Assembly (NCBI GenBank): GCA_030603565.1
Contig: JAUVXM010000002.1
Location: 18,634 to 82,633, forward strand
Direction: 5' to 3'
DNA length: 64,000 nt
Origin: Candidatus Aminicenantota bacterium
Lineage (GTDB): Bacteria; Acidobacteriota; Aminicenantia; Aminicenantales; Aminicenantaceae
The notes beneath the pieces are model-generated. The model had not been told where the DNA came from, searched no databases, and saw only the letters and a program-made list of their open reading frames with translations. Within the stretch, counting starts at the first letter, position 1. Each line of letters opens with the position of its first letter. Both the position numbers and the translations under genes were made by a program. Shown in pieces: positions 25,870 to 33,643 of this stretch.

Positions 25870-26337
25870 ATGCGGATTACTGATTATTTAAACAAAGAGT
25901 GCATTAAAATACCCCTATCTAAAACAACCAAAAAGGAAATAATAGAAGAACTATTAGAGCTCATCCTATCAGTTAATCCCGAAATTGACAAAGAAAAAGC
26001 ATTCCACTGCCTTATTGAACGTGAAAAAGTAGAGACAACCGCCATAGGAGACTATGTAGCGATTCCCCATGCGAGAATAAAAAACCTGGCAAAGATTTAT
26101 CTCGCTTTTGGATTATCTGAAAACGGTATCGATTGTCACTCGATAGACGGCGAATGCGTTAAGCTTTTTTTCCTGATCCTTTTTCCTGAAGAGGAGATCA
26201 ATGCTCAATTAAAGTTCCTAGCCCGTATTTCCCGCCTCCTTAAGGATAAAAACCTCCGTACTAAACTATTTAAGTGTAAAGACCATGAAAAAGTAATAGA
26301 TGCCTTTAAACAATACGAAGAGCATCATTTCCAATGA
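25870..26337 (+). CDS. PTS EIIA (PtsN/fructose-type) domain protein
   Basis: The 155-residue protein is a single EIIA domain. The phosphorylatable His is in VAIPHARI (His67), preceded by a Glu/Thr-rich helix (EKVETTAIGDY). EIIA-Ntr-like proteins control K+ transport in proteobacteria by their phosphorylation state. The position directly after two antiporter genes and before a PII-like gene fits the same logic here. AGGAG lies before the start. No other PTS gene is visible in the window. A regulatory rather than sugar-transport function is inferred from context. Confidence 0.85.
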   Translation: MRITDYLNKECIKIPLSKTTKKEIIEELLELILSVNPEIDKEKAFHCLIEREKVETTAIGDYVAIPHARIKNLAKIYLAFGLSENGIDCHSIDGECVKLFFLILFPEEEINAQLKFLARISRLLKDKNLRTKLFKCKDHEKVIDAFKQYEEHHFQ

Positions 26338-26353
26338 TCGGCAGGACAGTAAT

Positions 26354-26683
26354 ATGAAACTTGTAATAATTTTCCTCAATCAAATCGAATACCTGGACGA
26401 TCTGCTTGCTGCATTTCTTGAAATAGGAGTGCCCGGTGCTACAGTTTTAGATTCAGTCGGAATGTGGCATGTCATAAGCCATGATATTCCTATATTCGCA
26501 GGATTAAGAGACGCTTTTGCCGGAAGCAGTCCAACTAATAAAACAATCCTGATTGTAACTCAAGAAGATCGAATCGACCAAATAGATGAAGTATTACAGG
26601 ATATCACAGGATATCCGGATGAAACAGGCATAGCAAAGATGGTTTCTCTGCCGGTCGATAAATTGTTCGGTTTTAAGTTTTGA
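26354..26683 (+). CDS. PII-like signalling protein
   Basis: The 109-residue protein begins MKLVIIFLNQIEYLDDLL, then GVPGATVLDSVGM. This is the pattern of PII-like proteins often encoded with CPA antiporters; LRDAFAGSSPTNKTILIV follows. Start is set at ATG 26354 with AGGAC upstream; an earlier frame start at 26300 would lie inside the EIIA gene. PII-like trimers bind nucleotides and regulate nearby transporters. It closes the four-gene unit, so the likely partner is one of the antiporters. The Tyr of the classical uridylylation loop is not present. Confidence 0.7.
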   Translation: MKLVIIFLNQIEYLDDLLAAFLEIGVPGATVLDSVGMWHVISHDIPIFAGLRDAFAGSSPTNKTILIVTQEDRIDQIDEVLQDITGYPDETGIAKMVSLPVDKLFGFKF

Positions 26684-26730
26684 GAAACTCAAGCTATTTG
26701 ATTTAAAATAGGCATACAAAGGAGACAAAT

Positions 26731-27552
26731 ATGAAATATTTTAAGATGAGATTTTTTATGTTAGGCATTTGTTTTGGATTGATGCTTGGCACTGCCAATA
26801 TTAATGCTCTGGAAGCTGAAGGAGAGCAAGCAAAAGATGGGATCAATGTAACAATATTGTATGACAATTATATCCATACAGAAGGGACAAAGGCAGATTG
26901 GGGATTCTCCTGCCTTATCGAAGGCACAGAAAAAACCATTCTCTTTGACACAGGGACAAAACCTGATATTCTCTGGCACAATATAAAAAAACTCAACATC
27001 GATATCAATAAAGTTGAGCAGATCGTGATCTCTCATGAGCATGGGGACCATTTCGGAGGCCTATTTTCATTTCTTGAAAAAAAGACCGATGCCCCTGTCT
27101 ATATCCCGGCATCATTTTCTGATGCCTTTGTAAAGAGGACAGAAAAAGCCGGAGGAAAAGTTGTCAAGGTCACAGAACCTGTGGAATTATGCAAAAACGT
27201 TTACCTGACCGGTGAGATGGGAACCGGCATCATTGAACAATCACTGATATTTGATACCAGCAAAGGGCTGGTTGTCATAACAGGCTGCGCTCATCCCGGA
27301 GTGACAGAGATCGTCAACAAAGCACGCGAGATTCTAAACAAAGATGTTTATTTTGTTTTGGGCGGCTTCCATCTGATGCAAAAATCTCAGGCCCAGGTAC
27401 AGGCTATTATCAAACAATTCGAAGCAGCAGGAGTAGTCAAATGCGGGGCCACCCACTGCACCGGCGACAAACAGATCGAGTGGTTTAAAGAGGCTTATGG
27501 CGATAATTATGTCTCAATGGGGGTCGGGAAAATAATAAAAATCATCGAGTAA
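26731..27552 (+). CDS. secreted MBL-fold metallo-hydrolase (COG1237-like)
   Basis: The product is 273 residues with a signal peptide (1-27, ending NALEAE). The MBL motif SHEHGDHFGG supplies the zinc His/Asp set, with GCAHPGVTEI and a later GGFHLM region giving further ligands. The pattern is like the COG1237 family, which includes proteins annotated as dihydropterin-ribofuranosyl-aminobenzene phosphate synthase. The exported location makes a pterin role doubtful. AAAGGAGAC precedes the ATG. It is 48 bp after the PII-like gene and may be read from the same message or alone. Confidence 0.8.
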   Translation: MKYFKMRFFMLGICFGLMLGTANINALEAEGEQAKDGINVTILYDNYIHTEGTKADWGFSCLIEGTEKTILFDTGTKPDILWHNIKKLNIDINKVEQIVISHEHGDHFGGLFSFLEKKTDAPVYIPASFSDAFVKRTEKAGGKVVKVTEPVELCKNVYLTGEMGTGIIEQSLIFDTSKGLVVITGCAHPGVTEIVNKAREILNKDVYFVLGGFHLMQKSQAQVQAIIKQFEAAGVVKCGATHCTGDKQIEWFKEAYGDNYVSMGVGKIIKIIE

Positions 27553-27726
27553 ATAACACCCGGCAGTTACGCGTTGCAGCAATAAGAGCATCCAGGTCAA
27601 TAACCTTAACGTCCTCAATAGATAGAGGAAGCAGGGGAGATGCTTCCTGCAAATGAAAAACTATATACTGATTGACGAAATAGCTTTATTCTTATATTAT
27701 TAATGACAATTGAGGGTGGAAAGGCA

Positions 27727-28218
27727 ATGCTGAAAGAAAAATTTAAAGAACTTCAAGACAAACTCTTAGAGGAAACCAAATCTTTTTATAGGGACCGGCT
27801 TGTCTCTTTTATCGTCTATGGTTCAGTTGCCAGAGAAACATTTCGATTTAATTCTGATATCGATCTCTTGATAATCGCCAGAAATCTTCCTAAAGGAAGA
27901 ATGAAGAGAGTCACCCAATTTTCGACCGTCGAAGACCGGGTCGAGCCTTTTTTAGAGTGCCTTAAAAAGGAAGGAATCAACACCTTTGTCTCGGCTATTT
28001 TTAAAACTCCTCAGGAAGTTGAAAGGGGAAGCCTTCTCTTTCTCGATATGGTGGAGGATGCCCGTATTCTTTATGATAAGAATAAATTCTTCACGAAATG
28101 GCTTGAAAAGTTCCGAAGCAGACTAAGAGAGCTGGGCGCAAAGAGAGTGTGGAAAGGAAATATGTGGTACTGGGTATTGAAACCGGATTATCAGCCGGGT
28201 GAGGTCATTGAATTATGA
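27727..28218 (+). CDS. MNT-type minimal nucleotidyltransferase of a HEPN/MNT pair
   Basis: From ATG 27727 the product is 163 residues; a longer frame starts at 27703, but GGTGGAAAGG lies just before 27727. The nucleotidyltransferase motif VYGSVARETFRFNSDIDLL (Gly-Ser, then Asp-x-Asp) is near residue 36. In HEPN/MNT modules this protein modifies or neutralises the HEPN ribonuclease. The stop overlaps the HEPN start by 4 bp. An alternative is a stand-alone nucleotide-adding enzyme, but the pairing argues against it. Confidence 0.8.
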   Translation: MLKEKFKELQDKLLEETKSFYRDRLVSFIVYGSVARETFRFNSDIDLLIIARNLPKGRMKRVTQFSTVEDRVEPFLECLKKEGINTFVSAIFKTPQEVERGSLLFLDMVEDARILYDKNKFFTKWLEKFRSRLRELGAKRVWKGNMWYWVLKPDYQPGEVIEL

Positions 28219-28619
28219 ATACCAAGAGCCTTGCGGAGAGTTATCTGAAAAAAGCTTTAGACAGGCTGGATATTTTGGACCTGCTTTTTAAGAAAGGCGC
28301 TTTTTCTGATGTTATAAGAGAATCCCAGGAAATAGTCGAACTGTCACTTAAAGGTATGCTGCGGTTTGTAGGAGTGGAGCCTCCAAAAATTCATGATGTT
28401 GGTAGCCTTCTCCTTGAGCACAACAATAAATTTCCCAAGGATATCTCAAAACAATTAAACAAGCTTGCTGATGTTTCAAAAAGGCTCAGGAAAGAAAGGG
28501 AATTGGCTTTTTACGGAGACATTGATTTTATACCAACAGAAGAGTATACAAAAGAAGATGCAAAAGAAGCCATCAGAGATACTCGGTTAATTGTCGAAAC
28601 AGCAAGAAAATTACTGTAA
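28215..28619 (+). CDS. HEPN-domain protein paired with MNT
   Basis: The 134-residue protein is helical. It contains the COG2250-like features KGMLRFVGVEPPKIHDVG and LRKERELAFYGD. The Arg-rich turn (KRLRKERE) is where the HEPN RNase motif would lie, though the classical R-x4-6-H is not clear. It overlaps the MNT gene by 4 bp. HEPN/MNT pairs act as toxin-antitoxin modules in several species; the present pair may do so or may be a simple regulator. Confidence 0.75.
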   Translation: MNTKSLAESYLKKALDRLDILDLLFKKGAFSDVIRESQEIVELSLKGMLRFVGVEPPKIHDVGSLLLEHNNKFPKDISKQLNKLADVSKRLRKERELAFYGDIDFIPTEEYTKEDAKEAIRDTRLIVETARKLL

Positions 28620-28627
28620 AACTGCCG

Positions 28628-29923
28628 CTACTTTCTGTGACCTGCTATTTTTTTGATCCCATCCAGAAGCATATCCACTTCTTTATGGGTGATATATATA
28701 TGAGTTGAGACCCGGCAGCCGTATGTGCCTTTTTTACTGCTCCCTACAGTGCGTATCACAATATTATATTTCTGTCTGACAAATTCCACAATATCCTTTG
28801 GTTCGACTCCTTTGATTGAAAAAGCTGTTAAGCCGCCGCTTATATAGGGATCCTGAGAAGTGTGCAGTTTTGCTCCCGGAATCTTTTTCAATTCCTGTTT
28901 AAAATGTCCGGCCAAAGACTTTATTCTTTTCTCGATCCGTGCTTTGCCAATATAGTTCTGAAAGTTGACCGCCTCACCCAACGCAATACCAAGCGCATCA
29001 GCTCTTTGTCCTAGTGTTTCATATTTCCGGGCACTTTTGCTGCTCCAACCAGAGGTGACGATCGAAGGCCAGAGCCTGTCTTGAACTTCTTTGCGTACAT
29101 AAAACACGCCAACTCCGGTGGGCGCTCCCAGCCATTTATAAGGGCTTGTAGCAAAAAAATCGATTCCCAGCTCCTTCATATCCAAGTCCAGCATCCCGAT
29201 CCCATGGGCACTGTCAGCTACAACTAAAAGGCCTTTTTCATGAGCCATTTTGCTCAGCTCTTTAAGGGGAGATATCAGGCCGGAAATATACACTGTATGG
29301 CTGACACTTATTACCTTAGTTTTTGGGCTTATCGCTTTTCTAAATCCGTCGACAAATTCATCAACGCTTTTGGGAGGGAGCCCGATGGGAACTTCTTTTA
29401 TGTTAATACCGAAGCGCTCTTCCTTGATCTTCCAGGGATGAGTTCCTCCGGGATGCTCCATGGTCGAAATCAAAACCTCATCTCCCTCTTTCATATCCAA
29501 CCCATTGGCTACAAAATTCATGCCTTCTGTTGTGTTATGGACAATCGCTACTTCATCTGTAGAGGCATTGATAAACTCTGCCACTTTGGAGCGCACCTCT
29601 TCTTTTTTGCGGGGTAAATAAGTATAAGCATCGACCGGGCTAGTAGCCTGCACTTTAAATGCTTTCATAAGAGTATTAAACACCGGTTTAGGCATGGGGC
29701 CGACTGTTCCGTTATTCATCATTATAAGCCCGTCCTGGAATAAGAATTTATCTCTTATAGCATCCCAGTACACACCGTCAGGCGCTTCATCTTTGACATA
29801 CTTCTGGTTTAAGGTTTTTATGCCCTGGTATATAGAAGCGTTCAATTTATCCAAAGCAGTTACAGATAAAGCAGAACCTGCAACCATATACTTAACAAAG
29901 GCTCTTCTTGTAAGATTTTCCAT
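28628..29923 (-). CDS. Tat-exported class V aminotransferase (PLP-dependent)
   Basis: The 431-residue product has a twin-Arg signal, TRRAFVKYMVAG (Arg6, Arg7). The fold-type I class V region carries VVADSAHGIG (Asp237, His240) and the PLP Lys263 in SPYKWLGAPTG. Related enzymes desulfurate cysteine or epimerise isopenicillin N. An exported PLP enzyme must be loaded with cofactor inside, which fits folding before Tat export. It lies 13 bp after the Tat-exported DUF362 gene, so the two are probably co-transcribed and act in the periplasm on a related substrate. The substrate is not known. Confidence 0.88.
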   Translation of the reverse strand: MENLTRRAFVKYMVAGSALSVTALDKLNASIYQGIKTLNQKYVKDEAPDGVYWDAIRDKFLFQDGLIMMNNGTVGPMPKPVFNTLMKAFKVQATSPVDAYTYLPRKKEEVRSKVAEFINASTDEVAIVHNTTEGMNFVANGLDMKEGDEVLISTMEHPGGTHPWKIKEERFGINIKEVPIGLPPKSVDEFVDGFRKAISPKTKVISVSHTVYISGLISPLKELSKMAHEKGLLVVADSAHGIGMLDLDMKELGIDFFATSPYKWLGAPTGVGVFYVRKEVQDRLWPSIVTSGWSSKSARKYETLGQRADALGIALGEAVNFQNYIGKARIEKRIKSLAGHFKQELKKIPGAKLHTSQDPYISGGLTAFSIKGVEPKDIVEFVRQKYNIVIRTVGSSKKGTYGCRVSTHIYITHKEVDMLLDGIKKIAGHRK

Positions 29924-29936
29924 TAAAGTCTCCTTA

Positions 29937-30893
29937 TTAGACTTTTACTTCTTTTATTTTTATTTTTTTCAGAGCCATATTGCCCAAGCCGCATTTATGA
30001 GCATGGGTTATTTGAGTACAGTCTTCAGCTTTGACATCCCAAAGGGTTGTACAAAAAGAATCCACGGCAACCCGGTCAACCCCGGCAATTACTTTTTGCG
30101 GTTTATTAAGCTCGCCCGGCCCCATCGGTCCGTTTGTTATGATAAATTCTGTAGCATCTACTACACAAAGGTCAGGTTTAACAGCTCTGTTTAAATCAAC
30201 AATACAGTAGTCCAGGTGTCGTATGGCATTTACATCAGTCGTCCAGTTTTCTTTATGAAAATTCGAGCGGTTATGAGTGGGAAAGTTAATACCCATGAGA
30301 TTTTTCATAGTGCCGGTAAATTTGTTCCCGGCATGGTCTTTTGTAATGGGCATGTCAATAAAAACATCATTATTATAGAGTTCTTTTATTATCATGGCAT
30401 CTTTAATAGCCGTGCCGTCAGGTATCTTTACCTGCTTGAAGAGGGCTTCTTCCCGTTCGACCAACTTCAAGTTTGCACCTTCCGCTTTCAGAGCCTTTGT
30501 CATTCCGGTTGATTCCCAGTTTTTTTCACCAAGCCATGACAGAACATTCACTTCTGCGGCCCCAGCCTTTTTACACATCCGGATCACTGCCCGCACGATC
30601 TCCCGCTTAGTAAAAGTCCCCGGATGCCATCTCTGGACATTAGGCAACAGTGCCACTTTGGAGCCTTTAGATACGATCTTGTCCATCCCGCCCAATAATT
30701 CAACCGCTTTAAAGGTGCTTTTATAATAATCAGCACCGCTTACTACGGTTAAATCCGCAAGCTGTCCTTCAAAAAAATAAGTACTGCCGACTCCAGGTCT
30801 GCTCTGAGCAATAAGGCTTCCTCCTATTGCCGCAGTCAAACCAAACTGCGCACTTTGTTTAAAAAATTCTCTCCGCCCAATTTTTTTTGTCAT
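29937..30893 (-). CDS. Tat-exported DUF362 protein
   Basis: The product is 318 residues with a twin-Arg signal GRREFFKQSAQFG (Arg7, Arg8). DUF362 segments are clear: GSKVALLPNVQRWHPG, FIDMPITKDHAGNKFTG, and SFCTTLWDV near the C-terminus. DUF362 proteins are often found with iron-sulfur ferredoxin domains, but no such domain or 4-Cys motif is present here. Start ATG follows AGGAGGGAAT. A dispersed repeat (30904-30950) sits immediately upstream, before any visible promoter. It is the first gene of a two-gene Tat unit. Confidence 0.85.
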   Translation of the reverse strand: MTKKIGRREFFKQSAQFGLTAAIGGSLIAQSRPGVGSTYFFEGQLADLTVVSGADYYKSTFKAVELLGGMDKIVSKGSKVALLPNVQRWHPGTFTKREIVRAVIRMCKKAGAAEVNVLSWLGEKNWESTGMTKALKAEGANLKLVEREEALFKQVKIPDGTAIKDAMIIKELYNNDVFIDMPITKDHAGNKFTGTMKNLMGINFPTHNRSNFHKENWTTDVNAIRHLDYCIVDLNRAVKPDLCVVDATEFIITNGPMGPGELNKPQKVIAGVDRVAVDSFCTTLWDVKAEDCTQITHAHKCGLGNMALKKIKIKEVKV

Positions 30894-30903
30894 AATTCCC
30901 TCC

Positions 30904-30950
30904 TAACCTGAACTATTCATAAAACTCAACTCGTGAATAATTTAGGCTAA
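30904..30950. repeat. dispersed palindromic repeat, copy 3 (short form)
   Basis: TAACCTGAACTATTCAT and TGAATAATTTAGGCTA face each other within 47 bp, making an imperfect hairpin. It contains both ends of the family back to back and abuts the ribosome site of the DUF362 gene. Confidence 0.75.
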
Positions 30951-31007
30951 TAATTCTTCTGTTATAATATATGTAAAAATAGTACAACAGAAAATAAAAA
31001 AGTTCAA

Positions 31008-31862
31008 TCAAGCTGACGATTTACTTTTCCTTTTGAGAATGATACTTCCCTCCTCGACTCCGATATCACGAGCAATAACATGGCATTTGGCTTTTAAAAG
31101 AAAAAAAACCGGGAGGTTTTCATCTGAAAGCCCTTCGTAATTGCCCTGCCCTTTGCTGATAATAAGGTCAGCTGTCCGCAAAATATCTAAAAATTCCGGA
31201 TCACACATTCCAAGTATAGTACCGGGACCATCACATCCGGAGGAGATTATCTCAGCAGTTTTATCAATTCCCGCCGCTACAGCATCTTCGTAGACCGCAT
31301 CATTTATTATAGGCTTTTCCCGGACAACATAAGTAACCGGCTTCCGCATCTCTTCAATAAGGATCCGGTCAAACACAGTCTCCCCGGCATTATCACCAAG
31401 ATAGATAATCTTCTCTGCACTTTCCAAAGCAAGCCTGAATTCCTGGTAATCATCTATAGTCAAGCCGCCGGCAAGAATCTCTCTTACATCCTTTTCCAGA
31501 TCGAATTTCTCTGCTATACCAAAATCAATAATATTTCCGGCAATTGCCAGCTTTGCAGCAGTCAGGAGAGAATCATCTGAATTCGCGACTATTTTTTTAA
31601 ACTCGGGATATAGAGTAAGCGCCTGTTTAGTGCATTTATTTTTTAGTTCATAATAAGGGTCCTCAACTCCTGTATATTCAGCAATGATCCGGTATATTTC
31701 CCGCCCAATCTCAGGCGGGGTTACCCCAAATGCCACTCCGGAAAGATAAGAGCTTAAAGCAGACAATATTTTCCAGATCTCTCTCTCATCCGTCAGTATC
31801 ATCCGGGAAGTTTTTAGCGCCTGTGTGAAAAAACAGGGATAACAGTCCAAATATGCGCGCAT
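31008..31862 (-). CDS. DUF89/ARMT1-like damage-control phosphatase
   Basis: The 284-residue product starts MRAYLDCYPCFFTQAL with the N-terminal CxxC usual in bacterial and archaeal members. The metal-binding region IIYLGDNAGETVFDRIL and SKGQGNYEGLSDEN are DUF89 hallmarks. These enzymes hydrolyse damaged or misplaced sugar phosphates. It is 11 bp after the Nudix gene on the same strand, suggesting a two-gene house-cleaning unit. All metal-ligand positions look intact. It is not fused to other domains. Confidence 0.85.
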   Translation of the reverse strand: MRAYLDCYPCFFTQALKTSRMILTDEREIWKILSALSSYLSGVAFGVTPPEIGREIYRIIAEYTGVEDPYYELKNKCTKQALTLYPEFKKIVANSDDSLLTAAKLAIAGNIIDFGIAEKFDLEKDVREILAGGLTIDDYQEFRLALESAEKIIYLGDNAGETVFDRILIEEMRKPVTYVVREKPIINDAVYEDAVAAGIDKTAEIISSGCDGPGTILGMCDPEFLDILRTADLIISKGQGNYEGLSDENLPVFFLLKAKCHVIARDIGVEEGSIILKRKSKSSA

Positions 31863-31873
31863 ATGTCCTCTCC

Positions 31874-32368
31874 TTATCTTTGGCTATCCTTGATCATTTC
31901 CCGGTGGCTGCGAAATGCGATCTCCGGCAGGCTGTCCGGAGGGAAATAGCCGGCAGCCATAGAATCTGAACCGGGCTGCAGGTTTCCCCGGACTTCCATA
32001 CGGTATCCAATAATTATTACTCGCTTATACAGGGATGACTCCTGAGAATACACTCCGATCAATTCAGAGATATTCCCATCCAGACCAGTTTCTTCCTTAA
32101 GTTCCCTGAGGCAGCCTTGCTGCGGATTTTCATCGATCTCTATAAAACCGGATGGCAAGCCCCATTTCCCTTTTCCCGGTTCTACTCCTCTTTGGACAAG
32201 AAGGATATCGCCTCGTTCATTCTGGACAAAAGCAGCTGAACAGGGCAAAGGATTTTCATAATGAATCCATCCGCAGGCAGAGCAGACCTGTCTTTTTCTG
32301 CCTTCAATACTCTTGTCCAGCATTTCACTGCTGCATAAGGGACAATACTTAAACAAAGAATTATTCAT
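31874..32368 (-). CDS. Nudix hydrolase with N-terminal zinc ribbon
   Basis: The 164-residue product begins with a zinc ribbon, CPLCSSEM then CSACGWIHYENP, as in NADH pyrophosphatase-type proteins. The Nudix box GFIEIDENPQQGCLREL with EETGL is complete, so Mg2+-dependent hydrolysis of a nucleoside diphosphate derivative is expected. The start codon MNNS lies inside a copy of the dispersed repeat (32359-32390): the ATG and next two codons match the repeat terminus. No Shine-Dalgarno sequence is visible; TTG at codon 5 is an alternative. DUF89 gene follows by 11 bp. Confidence 0.88.
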   Translation of the reverse strand: MNNSLFKYCPLCSSEMLDKSIEGRKRQVCSACGWIHYENPLPCSAAFVQNERGDILLVQRGVEPGKGKWGLPSGFIEIDENPQQGCLRELKEETGLDGNISELIGVYSQESSLYKRVIIIGYRMEVRGNLQPGSDSMAAGYFPPDSLPEIAFRSHREMIKDSQR

Positions 32369-32390
32369 AATAGATGTCGATATGTATAAT
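32359..32390. repeat. dispersed palindromic repeat, copy 4 (diverged)
   Basis: GAATTATTCATAATAGATGTCGAT resembles the copies at 11904-11925 and 39625-39655. It overlaps the start codon of the Nudix gene. Confidence 0.55.
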
Positions 32391-32727
32391 ATAAAGTAAA
32401 ATGCAAATTGTAAATTGTTTCATTGCTTCATTGTTAAAATTCATTAACCGGAAAATAGTAAATAGGGAGACTGGATACGTATTTTTGGGGATGTCCTGGT
32501 ATTTGTCCCGGGAAATTGGATATAATAAATTTAGTCGGAGGAAAAGATATGATAGATACAGACAACCTGACAAAGCTTTCTCCCTACGATTCTCTAGTTT
32601 CGATTCTCTAGTTTGGCTGTTCTAACTTGTTTATTTCAATGAAGTAAGTTCCAATTTTCTTTCCGATAATTGCCTTAAATGAGAATTTCTACCTGCAAAA
32701 TCGTCTATCTAAGAAAAGGAGGATATT
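32391..32727. other. intergenic patch: simple sequence, gene stub and tandem 14-mer
   Basis: A simple A/T patch (about 32405-32440) shares AACAATGAAGCAATGAAACA with the patch at 57395, read on the opposite strand. TATAAT at 32521, CGGAGG and ATG at 32549 look like the beginning of a gene, but the frame stops at 32611 after 20 codons. CGATTCTCTAGTTT is repeated in tandem at 32587-32614. The stub may be the start of a gene interrupted by the arrival of the REP transposase gene at 32728. Confidence 0.45.
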
Positions 32728-33501
32728 ATGGCTCGTGCTAAACTCTATTACATCCCCGGAATTGTCTGGCACATTACCCAACGATGCCACAACAAAGATT
32801 TTCTTCTGAAATTTTCAAGAGACCGCAAAAATTGGCTCTATTGGCTGTTTCAAGCAAAAAAGAGGTATGGACTGCATATCTTGAACTATGCAGTCACTTC
32901 AAACCATATTCACCTTCTCGTCTATGATGACGGCAAAAGAGACGTAATTCCCAGATCTATTCAATTAACAGCGAGCCGAACGGCCAGAGAATACAATCAA
33001 AGGAAAGGCCGCAGAGGTGCTTTCTGGGAGGACCACTATCATGCCACTGCAGTAGAAACAGGTGATCACTTGAATTGGTGCATGGTGTACATTGATTTAA
33101 ATATGGTGCGGGCAGGGGTAGTAAAGCATCCGGCCGATTGGCCCTTCTGTGGATATAATGAGATCAAAAGCAGCCCGCAAAGATATAAACTAATCGATAC
33201 CAAAAAATTAATGAGATTATTGCATATAGATAGTCAACAGAGACTGAAAGAATTCTACAAGAAATGGATAGAATCTGCACTAATATCCAAAGGCATCAAG
33301 AGGGAAAGCCGATGGACGGAAAGTATTGCTGTAGGGAATAAGGATTTTGTTGAAGCAATAAAAACCAGACTCGGAATTAAGGCGAATTATAGAGAAATCA
33401 AAGAAGCGAATGGAACCTTTGTTTTACAAAATCAAAGAAATCCTTACAGGTCGAATTTTCCTACCAAAATGGGCCATTTAAAAGGGACAGCAGGGGATTA
33501 A
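32728..33501 (+). mobile_element. REP-associated tyrosine transposase (Y1/HUH, RAYT)
   Basis: The 257-residue protein has the HUH motif in TSNHIHLLVYDDG (His60, His62), and AREYNQRKGRRGAFWED supplies the probable nucleophile Tyr. Both belong to the Y1 transposase family known to act on REP palindromes. AAAGGAGG precedes the ATG. It is not flanked by IS200/IS605 ends that I can recognise, which fits a domesticated RAYT. Its natural targets may be the dispersed palindromes in this window or the 26-bp inverted repeat at 44583. The coding frame is complete. Confidence 0.88.
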
Positions 33502-33541
33502 TTTTGACTATCTCTATTGTAATCTATAGGTTGGCGTAGCC

Positions 33542-33606
33542 TAACTGCAATTTCAATTTCAATTTCCAATTATCCATTATCCATTATCCATTCTCTATTT
33601 TCTATT
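33542..33606. repeat. simple-sequence patch downstream of the transposase
   Basis: CAATTT is repeated, then ATCCATT occurs three times, then TTCTATTTTCTATTCTC. Similar patches are at about 51090-51140 and 57345-57420. Confidence 0.7.
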
Positions 33607-33643
33607 CTCTGCCTTCCTTCACATTTTACCGCAGTTTAAATTT

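Noticed and set aside
27553-27702. A 41-codon minus-strand frame ending DLDALIAATRNCRVLFTR and a GGAAGCA/TGCTTCC hairpin
   Set aside because: The frame has no start and I cannot assign it to a family; the hairpin has no T run. It may be a gene remnant but support is thin.
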